A stretch of DNA of 6,609 nt. It comes from JBEINZ01 sp040377825. Its GTDB lineage: Bacteria > Pseudomonadota > Alphaproteobacteria > Rhizobiales > Ancalomicrobiaceae. Numbering within the stretch: position 1 is the stretch's first letter; every line of letters begins with the position of its first letter. Position numbers and translations under genes: made by a program. Location of the stretch: NCBI GenBank assembly GCA_040377825.1, contig JBEINZ010000181.1:1-6609 (forward strand). The letters are read 5' to 3'. The notes beneath the pieces were generated by a model. It was not told where the DNA came from. It saw nothing but the letters and a program-made list of their open reading frames with translations, and did no database searches. Of this stretch, positions 6,490-6,609 are shown in pieces.

Positions 6490-6585
6490 CCCGGATAATT
6501 CATCAGGGTTGGCGAGCATAGCGTAAGCCCTTGGAATCACGTAGGTTTCGATTGTTGAAGCCAAACCTACCGTTTCCGGAGCACC
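6490..6585. other. Intergenic spacer after the receiver gene
   Basis: A 96-base stretch between the TAG at 6487-6489 and the next candidate ATG. It contains one clear inverted repeat (6541-6570) and a Shine-Dalgarno-like GGAG at 6578-6581. I find no convincing -35/-10 pair. It breaks the pattern of overlapping genes, so the next gene may be expressed separately or at a different level from the four coupled cistrons. Confidence 0.5.
6541..6570. repeat. 8-bp inverted repeat with a 14-base loop
   Basis: GTAGGTTT (6541-6548) and AAACCTAC (6563-6570) are exact reverse complements. The repeat lies 15 bases upstream of the candidate start at 6586 and 51 bases past the receiver gene stop. No T-run follows on the plus strand, so a classical intrinsic terminator is unlikely. 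It could be an operator, a leader hairpin affecting translation of the next gene, or an RNA-stabilising element. Confidence 0.4.
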
Positions 6586-6609
6586 ATGCCCGCCGAAGTT
6601 GATCCTACC
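6586..6609 (+). CDS. Probable 5' end of the next gene, cut by the window edge
   Basis: The ATG at 6586 is preceded by CCGGAG (6576-6581) at a 4-base spacing, a plausible though close ribosome binding site, and opens a frame MPAEVDPT that runs off the window. An in-frame stop at 6556-6558 excludes a much longer upstream extension. Eight codons are too few to name a product. Its position, same-strand and within 100 bases of the operon, makes it a candidate for the missing effector, nuclease or helicase of the system, but nothing in the visible residues shows this. Confidence 0.5.

Noticed and set aside
6471..6500. Promoter with GATAAT at 6494-6499 for the downstream gene
   Set aside because: No -35 match is found at a 16-18 base spacing, so the single box is not enough support.
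6541..6575. Inverted repeat as intrinsic terminator after the operon
   Set aside because: The stem is only 8 bp with a 14-base loop, and only CGTTTCC follows, which is not a T-run.

Overview
The window is GC-rich, densely packed, and carries all its recognisable genes on the plus strand. The base composition, the codon choice and the type of small ribbon-helix-helix protein at the head of the operon fit an alphaproteobacterium (for example a sphingomonad or rhizobial relative). This is an impression from the sequence, not a phylogenetic result. No tRNA, rRNA, CRISPR array or transposase was seen.

Layout: (i) 1-383, the 3' end of a gene entering from the left, whose C-terminus resembles uncharacterised proteins often found near abortive-infection genes. 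(ii) 384-465, a short AT-rich regulatory gap with a TTGACA box, a perfect 10-bp inverted repeat and an overlapping set of TGATT/AATCA half-sites. (iii) 466-6489, a tightly coupled four-gene operon: a 73-aa ribbon-helix-helix protein, a 437-aa SPPY-type DNA methyltransferase, an 869-aa protein with two GHKL (Bergerat) ATPase domains, and a 628-aa protein with a split response-regulator receiver domain and a long C-terminal region of unknown function. Each junction is a 1-4 base start/stop overlap (GTGA, TGATG, ATGA). (iv) 6490-6585, a spacer with an 8-bp inverted repeat, then a ribosome binding site and ATG that probably open a further gene running off the right edge.

The most interesting point is how the parts combine. 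A DNA methyltransferase is coupled to one polypeptide that carries a MutL/Hsp90/MORC-style ATPase module at its N-terminus and a complete histidine-kinase core (H, N, G1, G2 boxes) at its C-terminus. The next gene encodes a receiver-like protein that keeps all the phosphorylation residues (DD, D, T, K) despite an insertion of about 80 residues. The simplest reading is an epigenetic self/non-self or restriction-modification-like defence system whose output is gated by His-Asp phosphotransfer, with the ribbon-helix-helix protein probably autoregulating the operon. The biochemical roles of the motifs rest on established family knowledge. The defence function and the phosphorelay are inference. 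No restriction nuclease or helicase is recognisable inside the window. The effector could be the unknown C-terminal region of the receiver protein or a gene beyond the right edge.
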